From NCBI RefSeq assembly GCF_014358015.1, contig NZ_JACONV010000009.1:1-64000 (forward strand): a stretch of DNA of 64,000 nucleotides, read 5' to 3'. This DNA is from Pseudomonas triticifolii. GTDB taxonomy: Bacteria; Pseudomonadota; Gammaproteobacteria; Pseudomonadales; Pseudomonadaceae. Positions 29,788-40,130 of the stretch are shown here, in pieces. The number at the start of each line of letters is the position of its first letter. Position 1 is the stretch's first letter. The notes under the pieces were generated by a model that was not told the origin of the DNA, ran no database searches, and saw only the letters and a list, made by a program, of their open reading frames with translations. Both the position numbers and the translations under genes were made by a program.

Positions 29788-30654
29788 ATGGAATTCATCC
29801 GCCGTCGTATCGAAACGCAAGTCATCAGCCTGACCGGCCTGTCACTTGGGCAACTGGACCTGGAAAACCCCAAGGGCGATCCGGGTCTGTTCGGCCCGCA
29901 GAGCGTGTGCTGGAGAGTCCATGGCGACTTCACCAGCATGCTGGTCGGCGGCATCAGCGCCTTGATGTTGCAGGCGTTGCATCCACTGGCGCTGGCGGGA
30001 GTGTGGGATCACTCCAACTTCCGCGACGACATGCTCGGGCGACTGCGGCGCACGGGGCAGTTCCTGTCCGGCACCACGTTCGGCTCGACGCAGGACGCGA
30101 ACTGGCTGATCGAGAAAGTACGCACAATCCACCTGAAGGTCACCGGCACCGCACCAGACGGTCGTTCCTATGCGGCCAGCGACCCGGACCTGCTGACCTG
30201 GGTGCATGTGGCAGAAGTAAGCAGTTTTCTGGCCGCACACCTGCGTTACCTCAACCCCGAAATGTCATTGTCTGATCAGGATGCCTATTACGCTGAAACG
30301 GCCTTGATCGCAGAGCGACTCGGCGCGCGCAACGTGCCCCGCTCGCGTCACGCTGTTGCTGCCTATCTTGAGGATGTGCGTGAACAGCTGGTGTGCGATG
30401 CGCGCAGCCGGGAAGTGCTGCGCCTGCTACTGAACGCCCCCGCGCCCAACTGGCTGGCCAAGCCCTTTGGCATGCTGATGATGCAGGCGGGTATCGAACT
30501 GCTGCCGATCTGGGCAAGCGACCTGCTCGATGTGCCTCAAGGGCCGTTCAAACGAAAAGCGATCCGCCTGGGCGTGAACCACTGCGCGCCGATCATTCGC
30601 TGGGCCGTGCGCGACGGTTCGTCTCATCGGGCGAAACGACGAATGGGGCTTTGA
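29788..30654 (+). CDS. DUF2236 (MpaB / latex-clearing-like) family protein
   Basis: The 288-residue helical protein is of the DUF2236 family, which includes the haem-containing MpaB and rubber oxygenase Lcp proteins. No signal peptide is present. Histidines in MLQALHPLALAGVWDHSNF (about residues 50-72) and in TWVHVAEVSSF are the sort of positions that bind haem in this family. The role and substrate are unknown. It is a single-gene unit; the stop is 125 nt before the thiolase. Confidence 0.8.
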   Translation: MEFIRRRIETQVISLTGLSLGQLDLENPKGDPGLFGPQSVCWRVHGDFTSMLVGGISALMLQALHPLALAGVWDHSNFRDDMLGRLRRTGQFLSGTTFGSTQDANWLIEKVRTIHLKVTGTAPDGRSYAASDPDLLTWVHVAEVSSFLAAHLRYLNPEMSLSDQDAYYAETALIAERLGARNVPRSRHAVAAYLEDVREQLVCDARSREVLRLLLNAPAPNWLAKPFGMLMMQAGIELLPIWASDLLDVPQGPFKRKAIRLGVNHCAPIIRWAVRDGSSHRAKRRMGL

Positions 30655-30778
30655 CCCGGGCAGAAAGTGACCGTCGGGTTCGCAGTTGGAAGGTTCAGCC
30701 CCATCTGTGACACCATGAGCCATGTGATCACGGCAGGCCGACAAGCCTCGCTCTCCAAAAACAATGAGGATCCGCACC

Positions 30779-31957
30779 ATGCAAGACGTCGTTATCGTTG
30801 CCGCCACCCGCACCGCCGTGGGCAGTTTCCAGGGCTCTTTGGCCTCTATTTCCGCTGTTGATCTGGGCGCGGCGGTTATTCGCCAGCTGCTGACACAGAC
30901 CGGCGTGGACGGCGCGCAGGTCGATGAGGTCATCATGGGCCAGGTGCTGACGGCCGGTGCCGGGCAGAACCCTGCTCGTCAGGCCGCGATCAAGGCCGGG
31001 CTGCCTTTCGCTGTACCCGCCATGACCCTGAACAAGGTCTGCGGCTCGGGCCTCAAAGCGTTGCACCTGGCCACTCAGGCGATTCGCTGCGGCGATGCCG
31101 ATATCATCATCGCGGGCGGCCAGGAAAACATGAGCCTGGCCAACTATGTCCTGCCCGGTGCGCGAACCGGCCTGCGCATGGGCCACGCAACCATGGTCGA
31201 TACCATGATCAGCGACGGTCTTTGGGACGCCTTCAACGACTATCACATGGGCGTCACGGCCGAGAATCTGGCCGAGAAATACGAAATCAGCCGTGAAGCT
31301 CAGGATGCGTTCGCCGCCTCATCGCAGCAAAAAGCGATTGCCGCCATCGAAGGTGGACGATTTGTCGACGAGATCACGCCGATCCTGATTCCTCAACGCA
31401 AAGGTGATCCGCTGTCCTTCGCCACCGATGAACAGCCGCGCGCAGGCACTACGGCCGAGTCGCTCGCCAAGCTCAAGCCCGCGTTCAAGAAAGATGGCAC
31501 GGTGACCGCCGGTAACGCGTCATCCCTCAACGACGGCGCTGCCGCCGTGATGCTGATGAGCGCAGCGAAGGCCGAGCAACTGGGCCTTCCAGTGCTGGCA
31601 CGTATTGCAGGCTACGCCAACGCAGGCGTAGACCCAGCGATCATGGGCATCGGCCCGGTCAGCGCCACCCGCCGCTGTCTGGACAAAGCAGGCTGGACGC
31701 TGGAACAACTGGACCTCATCGAAGCCAACGAAGCCTTTGCCGCACAGTCGCTATCGGTCGGCAAGGAGCTGGGACTGGATCCGGCAAAGCTCAACGTCAA
31801 CGGCGGCGCCATCGCCATCGGCCACCCGATCGGTGCCTCAGGCTGCCGCGTACTGGTCACCCTGTTGCACGAAATGATCAAACGCGACGCCAAAAAAGGC
31901 CTCGCGACACTGTGCATCGGCGGCGGCCAGGGCGTGGCGTTGGCATTGGCGCGTTGA
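30779..31957 (+). CDS. Acetyl-CoA C-acetyltransferase (thiolase II)
   Basis: This biosynthetic-type thiolase condenses or cleaves acetoacetyl-CoA. The 392-residue protein has nucleophile Cys88 in [12 protein letters not shown], the catalytic His in [14 protein letters not shown] and the second cysteine Cys378 in TLCIGGGQG, the canonical thiolase triad. The length and the GHPIGASG motif favour acetoacetyl-CoA thiolase over long-chain FadA. AATGAGGA precedes the ATG at 30779. No pha or ato genes are adjacent, so the pathway is not shown by context. Confidence 0.93.
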   Translation: MQDVVIVAATRTAVGSFQGSLASISAVDLGAAVIRQLLTQTGVDGAQVDEVIMGQVLTAGAGQNPARQAAIKAGLPFAVPAMTLNKVCGSGLKALHLATQAIRCGDADIIIAGGQENMSLANYVLPGARTGLRMGHATMVDTMISDGLWDAFNDYHMGVTAENLAEKYEISREAQDAFAASSQQKAIAAIEGGRFVDEITPILIPQRKGDPLSFATDEQPRAGTTAESLAKLKPAFKKDGTVTAGNASSLNDGAAAVMLMSAAKAEQLGLPVLARIAGYANAGVDPAIMGIGPVSATRRCLDKAGWTLEQLDLIEANEAFAAQSLSVGKELGLDPAKLNVNGGAIAIGHPIGASGCRVLVTLLHEMIKRDAKKGLATLCIGGGQGVALALAR

Positions 31958-32034
31958 ACGACGCGTACTCACTGACGCGAGCCTGATCACCAGGGTTTGA
32001 TTTCACACGACACAGCGCTGGGGCCTGCCCAGAT

Positions 32035-32106
32035 GCCTTCATGGACAAGTCCATTCCCACCTTGGGAATACATCTCAAAGTGGGATGCGGACTTGTCCGC
32101 GAAGGC
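32035..32106. repeat. REPIN 1 (inverted pair of REP sequences)
   Basis: The outer arms around GGACAAGTCC on the left and GGACTTGTCC on the right form an imperfect inverted repeat (32035-32060 against 32080-32106) that folds into a long hairpin. This GTGGGA...GGACTTGTCC type is a REP family of fluorescent and plant-associated Pseudomonas, mobilised in trans by RAYT transposases. No RAYT gene is nearby. Confidence 0.8.
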
Positions 32107-32143
32107 GTCATTCCCAACGATCCATCACGGCGTCTGTAACGGC

Positions 32144-32215
32144 CCTTTCGTGGACAAGTCCACTCCTACCCCTGGAATACATTTCAAAGTGGGATGCGGA
32201 CTTGTCCGTGAACGT
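32144..32215. repeat. REPIN 2, second copy in tandem
   Basis: This repeats the first element 109 bp further on, including the loop (TGGAATACAT-TCAAAGTGGGATGCGGACTTGTCCG), with a few substitutions mostly in the left arm. The shared loop as well as arms suggests local duplication. Both fill the gap between the thiolase and the methyltransferase gene. Confidence 0.8.
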
Positions 32216-32293
32216 GACATTTCCAGTGATGCCTCTCCAGCCGGTCAGTAACTGTTAAACTCCCGCGCCTCATTCCAGCCCGAGGCGCGTTGC

Positions 32294-33310
32294 ATGTCTT
32301 CCTTGAATCAGGCGCTCAGCGTCGCCCTCGATAATCGTCAGCGTCTGTTAGCCGAGCTGCACGGGCAAGGCACTGACTGCTATCGCCTTTTCCATGGCAG
32401 CCAGGAGGGTGCGAGCGGCCTGACCATCGACCGCTACGGTCCACAATTGCTGGTGCAAAGCTTTCATACCTCTCTGGACCGCGACACACTGCTGGCGCTG
32501 CACGCGCAGGTCAATCGCCAGCTGGAACTGGATACCCTGCTGGTCTACAACGACCGTTCGCAGGGCAATTCACGCATCGACCGTCAGGACGCCGTGTACA
32601 AGGCCGAAGATGCAGCCCTGCAGGATCAGGTCGGTCACGAGTGGGGCCTGAACTATCGGGTTCGTGGTCGTCACGCAGGTCAGGACCCGTTGCTGTTTCT
32701 CGACCTGCGCAACACGCGTGGCTGGGTCAAGCAGCACAGCGCAGGCAAGCGTGTTCTTAACCTGTTCGCCTATACCTGCGGCGTCGGCCTGAGTGCCGCG
32801 GCCGGTGGCGCGAGTGAAGTGTGCAACCTGGACTTCGCCGAGGGCAACCTGGCCGTCGGCCGCGAGAACGGTGCGTTGAATCCGCAATTGCCGACCATGC
32901 AATTCATCCAGTCGGACTATTTTCCGGCGATCCGCCAACTGGCCGGCCTGCCGGTGTCAGCGCGGCGAAGCCAGAAACTACCCGATTACATCAAGCTGCA
33001 GCCACGTCAGTACGATCTGGTGCTCCTGGATCCGCCCGCCTGGGCCAAGAGCGCATTCGGTACCGTGGACTTGCTGCGCGACTATCAGAGCCTGCTCAAG
33101 CCTGCACTGTTAAGCACGGCAAAGGACGGTGTGCTGATCTGCTGTAACAACCTGGCCAAGGTCAGCATGGACGACTGGCGCGAACAGGTGCTGCGCTGCG
33201 CCACGAAAGCAGGTCGTCCGGTGCGTGAGTGGCAGGTGATGCGGCCGGCCGAGGACTTTCCTTCCATGGATAACCAGCCGCCCCTGAAAACCCTGATTCT
33301 GCAATTCTAG
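32294..33310 (+). CDS. RlmI-like class I SAM-dependent methyltransferase
   Basis: The 338-residue protein is related to the RlmI/RlmK family of 23S rRNA cytosine/guanine methyltransferases. It has SAM-binding motif I NLFAYTCGVG (156-165), acidic motif II near NLDFAEGN and the catalytic-loop DPPAW (246-250). Compared with full RlmI it lacks a recognisable N-terminal PUA domain, so the substrate is uncertain; rRNA or another nucleic acid is likely. It stands alone. Confidence 0.85.
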   Translation: MSSLNQALSVALDNRQRLLAELHGQGTDCYRLFHGSQEGASGLTIDRYGPQLLVQSFHTSLDRDTLLALHAQVNRQLELDTLLVYNDRSQGNSRIDRQDAVYKAEDAALQDQVGHEWGLNYRVRGRHAGQDPLLFLDLRNTRGWVKQHSAGKRVLNLFAYTCGVGLSAAAGGASEVCNLDFAEGNLAVGRENGALNPQLPTMQFIQSDYFPAIRQLAGLPVSARRSQKLPDYIKLQPRQYDLVLLDPPAWAKSAFGTVDLLRDYQSLLKPALLSTAKDGVLICCNNLAKVSMDDWREQVLRCATKAGRPVREWQVMRPAEDFPSMDNQPPLKTLILQF

Positions 33311-33419
33311 CTCGCACTCGATACCAGAAACTTCCTACGAGCAAGGTCGGCACTGCCTTGGGAACCGAACAGGCATGCCATACTCCAAGGACCTCCAAAA
33401 GAGCGAGATGTCGTAGCCC

Positions 33420-36392
33420 ATGTCCAGAGGTTTGAAAATCACACTCGGCTCCCTGCTGACCGTGGTCGTGCTCTACAGTTTGTTGGGGTTTTTCATCCTC
33501 CCGGGGATCGCCTTGCGGGTCGCGAACCAACAGTTGGCCAGTTATTCGACAGCACTCGCGAAAATCGAGCGACTTGAGTTCAACCCCTACACGCTGGAGG
33601 TGACCCTCTGGGGCCTGAACATCGGCACGCCCGGCAAGGAGCAGATCGCCTTCGAGAAGCTTTACGCCAACCTCCAGCTCGACAGTCTCTGGACCCGCGC
33701 CTTGCACCTGCAGCGCATTGAACTGCTCCAGCCCAAGACCGAGCTGCTGTTCGACAAGCAAGGCAAGCTGAACCTGACGCAACTGTTCACCTTACCGGCC
33801 AGCGAGCCCGTCAAGGACGAGCCGCCGAGCAAACCGTTCCCGCTGCGTATCGACGAAATCAAGCTGGCAGGCGGTTATCTGCACTTTCGCGACCTGCGCC
33901 CCAGCGAGCCCATTGAATTCCTCTACGACAAGCTGAATTTCGAGCTGAAAAACCTCAGCACCCTGCCTGAAGACAATGCAGACATGACGCTGGTGGCGGC
34001 AGGCCCCGATGGCGGGCAGATCGACTGGGTGGGACGTATCAGCTTGGTGCCGATCACCTCCGAAGGCACCCTGAAGATCACCGACGGCAAGATGAAGCTC
34101 TGGTGGCCGTATGTACGTGACGCGCTGCCGCTGGCTCTGCAGGATGGCGTACTGAATTTCAGCACCGCCTACTCGCTCAATCTGACCAAAGAAACCGAGC
34201 TCAAGTTGACCAACCTGTCGGCCAGCGTTGCACCTTTCGGCCTTAATGCGCCCGACGGCCGCCCACTTGTTCGCCTCAAACGCCTGGATGTCAGCGAAAC
34301 AACGGTTGATCTGGCCAGGCAGCATGTCAACGTCGGCAAAATCCGCAGTCAGGGCCTGGAAACCTGGGCCGCCCGTGAAGCAGACGGTCAACTGGACTGG
34401 CAGAAGCTATTTGCCAGCAAGCCCGGCAAGGCTGCGCCTGCGCAAAAACCCCCGGTGGATGAGAAAGCCGCCGAGTCCGCGCCGATTACCGACACATCAG
34501 CCAAGGCGACAGCAAGTTCCGAAAAACCCGGAAAGCCTTGGCAAGTCGTGCTGCGCGACGTGCAACTGCGCAACTATCAGGTTCATCTGGCCGACCGTGT
34601 CCCTACAGAGCCGGTGACTCTGGATGTCGGTCCACTGAATCTGGACGTGCAGAACTTCGACAGCCTGAACACATCACCCTTCACGCTCAAGCTTGATACC
34701 GGCCTGGGCAAGCAAGGCAATCTGACGGCGGCTGGCGAGGTCAACCTCAACCCTGTCACTGCACGCCTGAATGTCACCACGCGCGACATCGACCTGCGAC
34801 TGGCCCAGGCTTACATCAGCCCGTTCATAAAGCTTGAGATGCGCAGCGGCATGCTGGGCAGTGACATTGCGGTCAACCTCAAAAGCACTGAGCCACTGGC
34901 GTTCAGCGTGACCGGCAAGGCGCAGGTCAATCAGCTTCATACGCTCGATACCCTGAAACAGCGTGACTTCCTCAAATGGGAAAAGCTTGAGCTGGAAGGC
35001 CTGGACTATCAGCACGGCGCCACGCTGTCGATTGCCAGGGTCAACATGCAGCAGCCCTATGCCCGTTTCATGATCAACGACGACCGCACCACCAACGTCG
35101 ACGACCTGCTGATCCCGCAGCAAGACGATGGGAAACCGGCTGCAAAGACCACCACCAAAAACACGCCCAAGACTGCCAAAGAGAATCCGCTGGGCATTTA
35201 TGTAGGCGAGGTCAACATCAAGGACGGTTCGGCCAACTTTGCCGACATGACCCTGACGCCGAACTTCTCGACGGCCGTGCAGCAACTCAACGGGCGTATT
35301 GGCACCATCGACAACCGCCAGTCAAAACCGGCTCCGGTCAACATCGAAGGCAAGGTCGATCGCTATGCGCCGGTTACGATCAAAGGCAGTCTCAACCCAT
35401 TTGATCCGATGGCCAGCCTGGACATAGCGACCAGCTTCAAACGGGTCGAACTGACCACACTGACGCCTTACTCGGGTAAGTTCGCCGGTTTCAGGATTCG
35501 CAAGGGCCGACTTAACCTTGACCTGCACTACCTCATCACCAACGGCCAGTTGAAGGCACAAAACAAGGTGCTGGTTGAGCAGTTGCAGTTGGGTGAGAAA
35601 GTCGACAGCCCGGATGCGGTCGATCTGCCAATTAGGCTGGCGGTCGCGCTGCTCAAAGATACCCAGGGACGGATCTCCCTCGAGCTGCCCGTGGAGGGCG
35701 ATCTGAATAACCCGCAGTTCAGCGTCATGCCGATTGTCTGGCAGACCCTGCGCAACCTGGTCCTGCGTGCAGCACAGGCCCCCTTCAAGATGCTGGGCGG
35801 CCTGGTATCGGGTGGCGGCTCAGAGGACCTCGGTAACGTAAGTTTTGCGCCCGGCTCCAGTGAGCTGAGCGTTGACACCCAAAAGGCACTGGACAAGCTC
35901 TCGGCGGCCCTCAAGGAGCGCCCTACCCTCAAGCTTGAGATCGAAGGCACCAGCGCGGCCAGTAGCGACGGTCCGCTGATCGCCCAGCGGCGACTGGAGC
36001 GGGAATATCAGACCACGTACTACAAAATTCTTCAGCGTCGTGGCGACAAGGTGCCGGCCCGGGCAGCGCTGCTGCAAGTACCGGATGACGAGAAGCCGCC
36101 GATGCTGGAAGGCATCTATAGAGCGCGTTTGAAGCAGCAGCCGCCCGCTGAGTGGGCAAATCTGGGCAAGGAAGAACGCAGCAACCAGATGCGCGCCGCC
36201 ATGCTGAAATTCTGGAGCGGCAATGAAGTGCTATTGCGTGAGCTGGGCCAGGACCGGGCGAGCAGCATCAAGGATTATCTGGTCGATAAAGGCAAGCTGG
36301 AGGACGAGCGCGTCTACTTTGTCGATGCCCGATTGGGTCAGGCTCAGCCGGATGGTAAAGTCGTCAGCCCATTGCACCTGGATAGCGAATAA
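33420..36392 (+). CDS. Large DUF748 (AsmA-like) envelope protein
   Basis: The 990-residue protein has one N-terminal transmembrane helix (about 7-30) followed by a very long periplasmic, beta-rich region with repeated LxLxNLxxxV segments typical of AsmA/TamB-like proteins. A Lys/Ala/Pro-rich linker lies at about 335-365. From about residue 800 there is an OmpA-like stretch (FAPGSSELSVDTQKALDKL...). AsmA-like proteins are linked to outer-membrane lipid transport and envelope integrity; for DUF748 the function is inferred only by fold. It reads into the DUF2845 gene with a 4-nt gap. Confidence 0.88.
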   Translation: MSRGLKITLGSLLTVVVLYSLLGFFILPGIALRVANQQLASYSTALAKIERLEFNPYTLEVTLWGLNIGTPGKEQIAFEKLYANLQLDSLWTRALHLQRIELLQPKTELLFDKQGKLNLTQLFTLPASEPVKDEPPSKPFPLRIDEIKLAGGYLHFRDLRPSEPIEFLYDKLNFELKNLSTLPEDNADMTLVAAGPDGGQIDWVGRISLVPITSEGTLKITDGKMKLWWPYVRDALPLALQDGVLNFSTAYSLNLTKETELKLTNLSASVAPFGLNAPDGRPLVRLKRLDVSETTVDLARQHVNVGKIRSQGLETWAAREADGQLDWQKLFASKPGKAAPAQKPPVDEKAAESAPITDTSAKATASSEKPGKPWQVVLRDVQLRNYQVHLADRVPTEPVTLDVGPLNLDVQNFDSLNTSPFTLKLDTGLGKQGNLTAAGEVNLNPVTARLNVTTRDIDLRLAQAYISPFIKLEMRSGMLGSDIAVNLKSTEPLAFSVTGKAQVNQLHTLDTLKQRDFLKWEKLELEGLDYQHGATLSIARVNMQQPYARFMINDDRTTNVDDLLIPQQDDGKPAAKTTTKNTPKTAKENPLGIYVGEVNIKDGSANFADMTLTPNFSTAVQQLNGRIGTIDNRQSKPAPVNIEGKVDRYAPVTIKGSLNPFDPMASLDIATSFKRVELTTLTPYSGKFAGFRIRKGRLNLDLHYLITNGQLKAQNKVLVEQLQLGEKVDSPDAVDLPIRLAVALLKDTQGRISLELPVEGDLNNPQFSVMPIVWQTLRNLVLRAAQAPFKMLGGLVSGGGSEDLGNVSFAPGSSELSVDTQKALDKLSAALKERPTLKLEIEGTSAASSDGPLIAQRRLEREYQTTYYKILQRRGDKVPARAALLQVPDDEKPPMLEGIYRARLKQQPPAEWANLGKEERSNQMRAAMLKFWSGNEVLLRELGQDRASSIKDYLVDKGKLEDERVYFVDARLGQAQPDGKVVSPLHLDSE

Positions 36393-36396
36393 CTCA

Positions 36397-36726
36397 TTGG
36401 CCTTTTTCCGAAGCAAAGCGCTTGTCAGCCTGACCCTCGCCGTCGTTGCCGGGTCAGCGGTCCTCAACGTACAGGCGGCCTCCACATTGCGCTGTGGTAG
36501 CCAGCTGGTCAGTGCAGGCGACAGGGCATTCGAGGTTCAGCAGAAATGCGGTGAGCCTGTCAGCCAGCAAGTGCTGGGCTCCAAAGAGACATTCAACAAT
36601 AACTACCGGCGCTCGGAGTCGGTCAACATTGAAGAGTGGATCTACGGCCCGAACAACGGCATGTACCAGTACCTGCGCTTTGAGGGCGGCCGCCTCATCA
36701 GCATCGAGAGCAAACGCGGCAACTGA
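36397..36726 (+). CDS. Exported DUF2845 protein
   Basis: The 109-residue protein, from a TTG start at 36397, lies 4 nt after the DUF748 stop. A signal peptide occupies residues 1-27 (cleavage after VQA) and precedes a small domain with Cys33 and Cys51 that could form a disulfide. The DUF2845 features CGSQLVSAGD, CGEP and EEWIYGPN are present. The only in-frame ATGs lie inside the upstream gene and would bury the signal peptide, which is why TTG is preferred. Function unknown; it is probably co-transcribed with the DUF748 gene and ended by the terminator at 36759-36788. Confidence 0.8.
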   Translation: MAFFRSKALVSLTLAVVAGSAVLNVQAASTLRCGSQLVSAGDRAFEVQQKCGEPVSQQVLGSKETFNNNYRRSESVNIEEWIYGPNNGMYQYLRFEGGRLISIESKRGN

Positions 36727-36758
36727 GCCCTTGCGCACATTTCCTTCCTCACAATAGA

Positions 36759-36788
36759 ACAGGCCCCGACTCAAGAGCCGGGGCCTGT
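36759..36788 (+). terminator. Hairpin terminator after the DUF2845 gene
   Basis: ACAGGCCCCG / CGGGGCCTGT forms a perfect 10-bp stem 33 nt after the stop, without a long T run. It also sits downstream of the convergent BON-domain gene. Confidence 0.7.
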
Positions 36789-36863
36789 AATGGCTACATC
36801 CTTGTAGCCTCGCATGAACTTTCCATCGGTCAGATGACTGGGATGCTCATGGGCGAAATCCTG

Positions 36864-37217
36864 TTACTCGGCTTTCAGGCCAGCGGCCGAAACGTCACGA
36901 ACGCCTTTGATTTTCTTGGTGATATCAACAGCCATTTTCTTCTGGCTCTCGGTCACGGCAACTGTCGAGGACAGGGAAACCACACCTTTGTTGGTCTCAA
37001 CCTTGATGTCCGAACCTGGGATGCCTTTCTCGGTCAGCAGATCTGCTTTGACCTTGGTGGTGATCCAGGTATCAGAAGTGTCTTCTTTCACTTCTTGGGT
37101 GGTGGTGTTAGCTGCCAGAACCATTGGGGACTGAACGGCGGTCTGAGCGAATGCAGCGCCAGCCATGGTCAGAGTCAGGGTAGTAGCGGTAGCAGCAGCG
37201 ATAACGAACTTCTTCAT
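36864..37217 (-). CDS. Periplasmic BON-domain protein
   Basis: The 117-residue protein has a signal peptide (cleavage after AFA, residue 24) and one BON domain (about 48-115; DTWITTKVKADLLTEKGIPG, then VEVTNKGVVSLSSTV-type strand). BON domains bind membranes or phospholipid; OsmY-like relatives are stress-induced periplasmic proteins. It is a monocistronic gene between the DUF2845 gene and pnp. Confidence 0.87.
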   Translation of the reverse strand: MKKFVIAAATATTLTLTMAGAAFAQTAVQSPMVLAANTTTQEVKEDTSDTWITTKVKADLLTEKGIPGSDIKVETNKGVVSLSSTVAVTESQKKMAVDITKKIKGVRDVSAAGLKAE

Positions 37218-37458
37218 ACGATAACTCCTGTTTTTCTCGAAATCTGCGCCAGCATCGTGGCTGCAGGGTTAATAGGTATATCGCAAGCGCTGTGCCAACC
37301 TATGCCCAACAAAAAAATCCAATAAAATCATAAGGTTATGATTTTTCTCTTTTTCCGGAATCGTGCAGATTGCCCGCTTGAGCGTGATAGCACATGCAAG
37401 ATGCATGTTTATGCCGTGCGCTCTGGAGCGCCTCACCTAACCCATTAATTGCGCTCAT

Positions 37459-37486
37459 AAAAAAAGGACCCCGAAGGGTCCTTTTT
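37459..37486 (-). terminator. Intrinsic terminator after pnp
   Basis: AAAAAGGACCC, CGAA, GGGTCCTTTTT form a perfect stem flanked by A and T runs, 20 nt beyond the pnp stop. It functions in either direction by shape. Confidence 0.9.
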
Positions 37487-37505
37487 CATACTGCTGGCGA
37501 ATCAA

Positions 37506-39611
37506 TCAGACACCGGATGCTTTCGCAGCGGCTACGTCTTTGATCGACAGCTTGATACGGCCACGGTTGTCGACGTCCAGTACCAGCACTTCAACTTCCT
37601 GACCTTCTTTCAGAATGTCAGTCACTTTCTCGACGCGGGCATCGCTCAGCATGGAGATGTGAACCAGACCGTCCTTGCCAGGCAGAATGTTGACGAATGC
37701 GCCGAAGTCGACGATGCGCTCAACCTTGCCGACGTAGATCTTGCCGATTTCCGCTTCTGCAGTGATGCCCAGAACGCGCTGGCGAGCTGCCTCTGCCGCT
37801 TCCTTGGTTTCGCCGAAGATCTTGATCGAGCCGTCGTCTTCGATGTCGATCGAAGCCTTGGTCTCTTCACAGATAGCACGGATGGTCGCGCCGCCTTTAC
37901 CGATAACGTCACGGATCTTGTCGGTGTCGATCTTCATCGCGATCATGGTCGGAGCGTTGGCCGACAGCTCGGTACGCGACTGACCGATGATCTGGTTCAT
38001 CTGACCGAGGATGTTCAGGCGAGCTTCCAGGGCCTGGCCCAGGGCGATCTCCATGATTTCTTCGGTGATGCCCTTGATCTTGATGTCCATCTGCAGCGCG
38101 GTAACACCTTTCGAGGTACCGGCTACCTTGAAGTCCATGTCGCCCAGGTGGTCTTCATCACCCAGGATGTCGGTCAGAATGGCAAACTTCTCGCCTTCCT
38201 TGACCAGACCCATGGCGATACCGGCAACTGGTGCCTTCATCGGCACACCGGCGTCCATCAGTGCCAGAGATGCACCGCAGACCGAAGCCATGGAGCTGGA
38301 ACCGTTGGACTCGGTGATTTCCGATACGACGCGGATGGTGTACGGGAAGACGTCAGCGCCCGGCAGCATGGCCTGTACGCTGCGACGCGCCAGACGGCCG
38401 TGACCGATTTCACGACGACCCGCGCCGCCCATGCGACCACACTCGCCCACCGAGAACGGAGGGAAGTTGTAGTGCAGCATGAAGGGGTCTTTCTTCTCGC
38501 CTTCAAGGGTGTCGAGCAGCTGTGCATCACGTGCAGTACCCAGCGTGGCAACGACCAGTGCCTGGGTTTCGCCACGGGTGAACAGGGCCGAACCGTGAGT
38601 CTTCGGCAGAACACCGACTTCGATGTTCAGAGGACGTACGGTGCGGGTGTCACGACCATCGATACGCGGCTTGCCGTTGACGATGTTTTCGCGAACGGTG
38701 CGGTATTCGATTTCACCGAAAGCGGCTTTGACTTCGCTGGCAGACGGGCTGCCTTCTTCGACAGCCAGCTTGGCAACGATCTGCTCACGCAGCTCGCCCA
38801 GACGCGCGTAACGGTCAGCCTTGATGGTGATGGTGTAAGCCTGGGAGATCGCTTCGCCGAACTCGGCACGGATCGCGCCCAGCAGCTCAGTGGCTTCAGG
38901 CTTTGGCTGCCAGGTCCAGGTTGGCTTGGCGGCCTCGGCAGCCAGCTCCTTGACGGCGTTGATCACGACCTGGAACTCGTCGTGGGCGAACAGCACAGCG
39001 CCCAGCATCTGGTCTTCGGTCAGTTCCTTGGCTTCCGATTCAACCATCAGAACGGCTTCGGAAGTACCGGCTACAACCATGTCCAGGCTCGACGCCTGAA
39101 GCTGCTCGTAAGTCGGGTTCAGCAGGTAGCCGGTGCTCTCATGGAAAGCAACGCGCGCAGCACCGACCGGACCGTCAAACGGAATACCGGAGATAGCCAG
39201 GGCAGCCGAGGTACCGATCATCGCAGCGATGTCCGGATCGGTTTTCTTGCTGGTGGAAACGACGGTGCAGACAACCTGCACTTCGTTCATGAAGCCTTCG
39301 GGGAACAGCGGGCGGATCGGACGATCGATCAGACGCGAGGTGAGGGTTTCTTTCTCGGAAGGACGGCCTTCACGCTTGAAGAAACCGCCAGGAATTTTGC
39401 CGGCAGCGTAGGTCTTTTCCTGATAGTGCACAGACAGGGGGAAGAAGCCTTTGCTGGCGTCGGCTTGCTTGGCGCCGACGACAGTCACCAACACGCTGAC
39501 GTCATCGTCAACGGTGACCAATACTGCGCCGGAGGCCTGACGGGCGATACGGCCTGTCTCGAGGGTTACGGTCGATTGACCGAACTGAAACTTTTTGATT
39601 ACCGGGTTCAC
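37506..39611 (-). CDS. pnp: Polyribonucleotide nucleotidyltransferase (PNPase)
   Basis: PNPase is a phosphorolytic 3'-5' exoribonuclease and RNA degradosome partner. The 701-residue protein has two RNase PH domains (about 1-210 and 310-540), the catalytic core including [18 protein letters not shown] (about 553-610, [12 protein letters not shown]) and S1 (about 620-690, [16 protein letters not shown]) RNA-binding domains follow. It lies downstream of rpsO with a structured spacer, the arrangement in which RNase III cleavage and PNPase autoregulation occur in E. coli. Confidence 0.98.
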   Translation of the reverse strand: MNPVIKKFQFGQSTVTLETGRIARQASGAVLVTVDDDVSVLVTVVGAKQADASKGFFPLSVHYQEKTYAAGKIPGGFFKREGRPSEKETLTSRLIDRPIRPLFPEGFMNEVQVVCTVVSTSKKTDPDIAAMIGTSAALAISGIPFDGPVGAARVAFHESTGYLLNPTYEQLQASSLDMVVAGTSEAVLMVESEAKELTEDQMLGAVLFAHDEFQVVINAVKELAAEAAKPTWTWQPKPEATELLGAIRAEFGEAISQAYTITIKADRYARLGELREQIVAKLAVEEGSPSASEVKAAFGEIEYRTVRENIVNGKPRIDGRDTRTVRPLNIEVGVLPKTHGSALFTRGETQALVVATLGTARDAQLLDTLEGEKKDPFMLHYNFPPFSVGECGRMGGAGRREIGHGRLARRSVQAMLPGADVFPYTIRVVSEITESNGSSSMASVCGASLALMDAGVPMKAPVAGIAMGLVKEGEKFAILTDILGDEDHLGDMDFKVAGTSKGVTALQMDIKIKGITEEIMEIALGQALEARLNILGQMNQIIGQSRTELSANAPTMIAMKIDTDKIRDVIGKGGATIRAICEETKASIDIEDDGSIKIFGETKEAAEAARQRVLGITAEAEIGKIYVGKVERIVDFGAFVNILPGKDGLVHISMLSDARVEKVTDILKEGQEVEVLVLDVDNRGRIKLSIKDVAAAKASGV

Positions 39612-39664
39612 GGTTTCCTACCTTTCTTTGTGGCTCTTGGGGAACTGGTTTCTTGCGAATTCTT

Positions 39665-39698
39665 GGGCAGCGTGGGGAATCGGCCCCTTCCACAGCCC
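39665..39698 (-). promoter_or_regulatory. Hairpin in the rpsO-pnp spacer, possible RNase III processing site
   Basis: In the minus-strand RNA GGGC-TGTGG...CCAC-GC-TGCCC forms a long imperfect stem between rpsO and pnp. In E. coli the pnp leader hairpin is cleaved by RNase III to start autoregulated decay; a similar function here is inference. Confidence 0.4.
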
Positions 39699-39786
39699 AG
39701 ATAAAACTTGAGGCTGGGAGCCTGCCCGAACCGCCGGGTAAACCCGATGATTCGCGACAGACAACCAACCTCTAGCAACGTCGTTA

Positions 39787-40056
39787 TTAGCGACGCAGAC
39801 CCAGACGACCGATCAGGGTGCTGTAACGGCTAACGTCCTTACCTTTCAGGTAATCCAGCAGCTTGCGACGCTGGTTTACCATACGGATCAGACCACGACG
39901 CGAGTGGTGGTCCTTACCGTTGGCCTTGAAGTGGCCTTGCAGTTTGTTGATGTTGGCGGTCAGCAGTGCAACTTGCACTTCTGGCGAACCAGTGTCACCA
40001 ACAGCTTGCTGGTAGTCGGTTACGATCTGAGCTTTTTCTTCAACGCTGAGTGCCAT
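39787..40056 (-). CDS. rpsO: 30S ribosomal protein S15
   Basis: This is a primary 16S rRNA-binding protein of the small subunit platform. The 89-residue protein beginning [12 protein letters not shown] and ending [10 protein letters not shown] is the standard S15. An in-frame upstream methionine at 40077 is not used by the family. The leader is structured (40078-40126) and preceded by a terminator-like hairpin after truB. Confidence 0.98.
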   Translation of the reverse strand: MALSVEEKAQIVTDYQQAVGDTGSPEVQVALLTANINKLQGHFKANGKDHHSRRGLIRMVNQRRKLLDYLKGKDVSRYSTLIGRLGLRR

Positions 40057-40077
40057 GTGGGCAATCCTTATCTTCAA

Positions 40078-40126
40078 GGAAACGCTTCAAAAGAAACGTT
40101 TCCAACAGGCCGAGGACAAATCCTCG
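40078..40126 (-). promoter_or_regulatory. Structured rpsO leader, candidate S15 autoregulatory element
   Basis: Two perfect stems lie just upstream of the rpsO start in the RNA: CGAGGA/TCCTCG (40111-40126) and GGAAACG/CGTTTCC (40078-40103). S15 of several bacteria represses its own mRNA through leader structures of differing shape; this one is unassigned. Confidence 0.4.
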
Positions 40127-40130
40127 TATT

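Noticed and set aside
37659..39704. Rightward frame opposite pnp, and similarly 41644-44184 opposite infB and 28049-29395 opposite pgi
   Set aside because: Antisense shadows of well-identified conserved genes.
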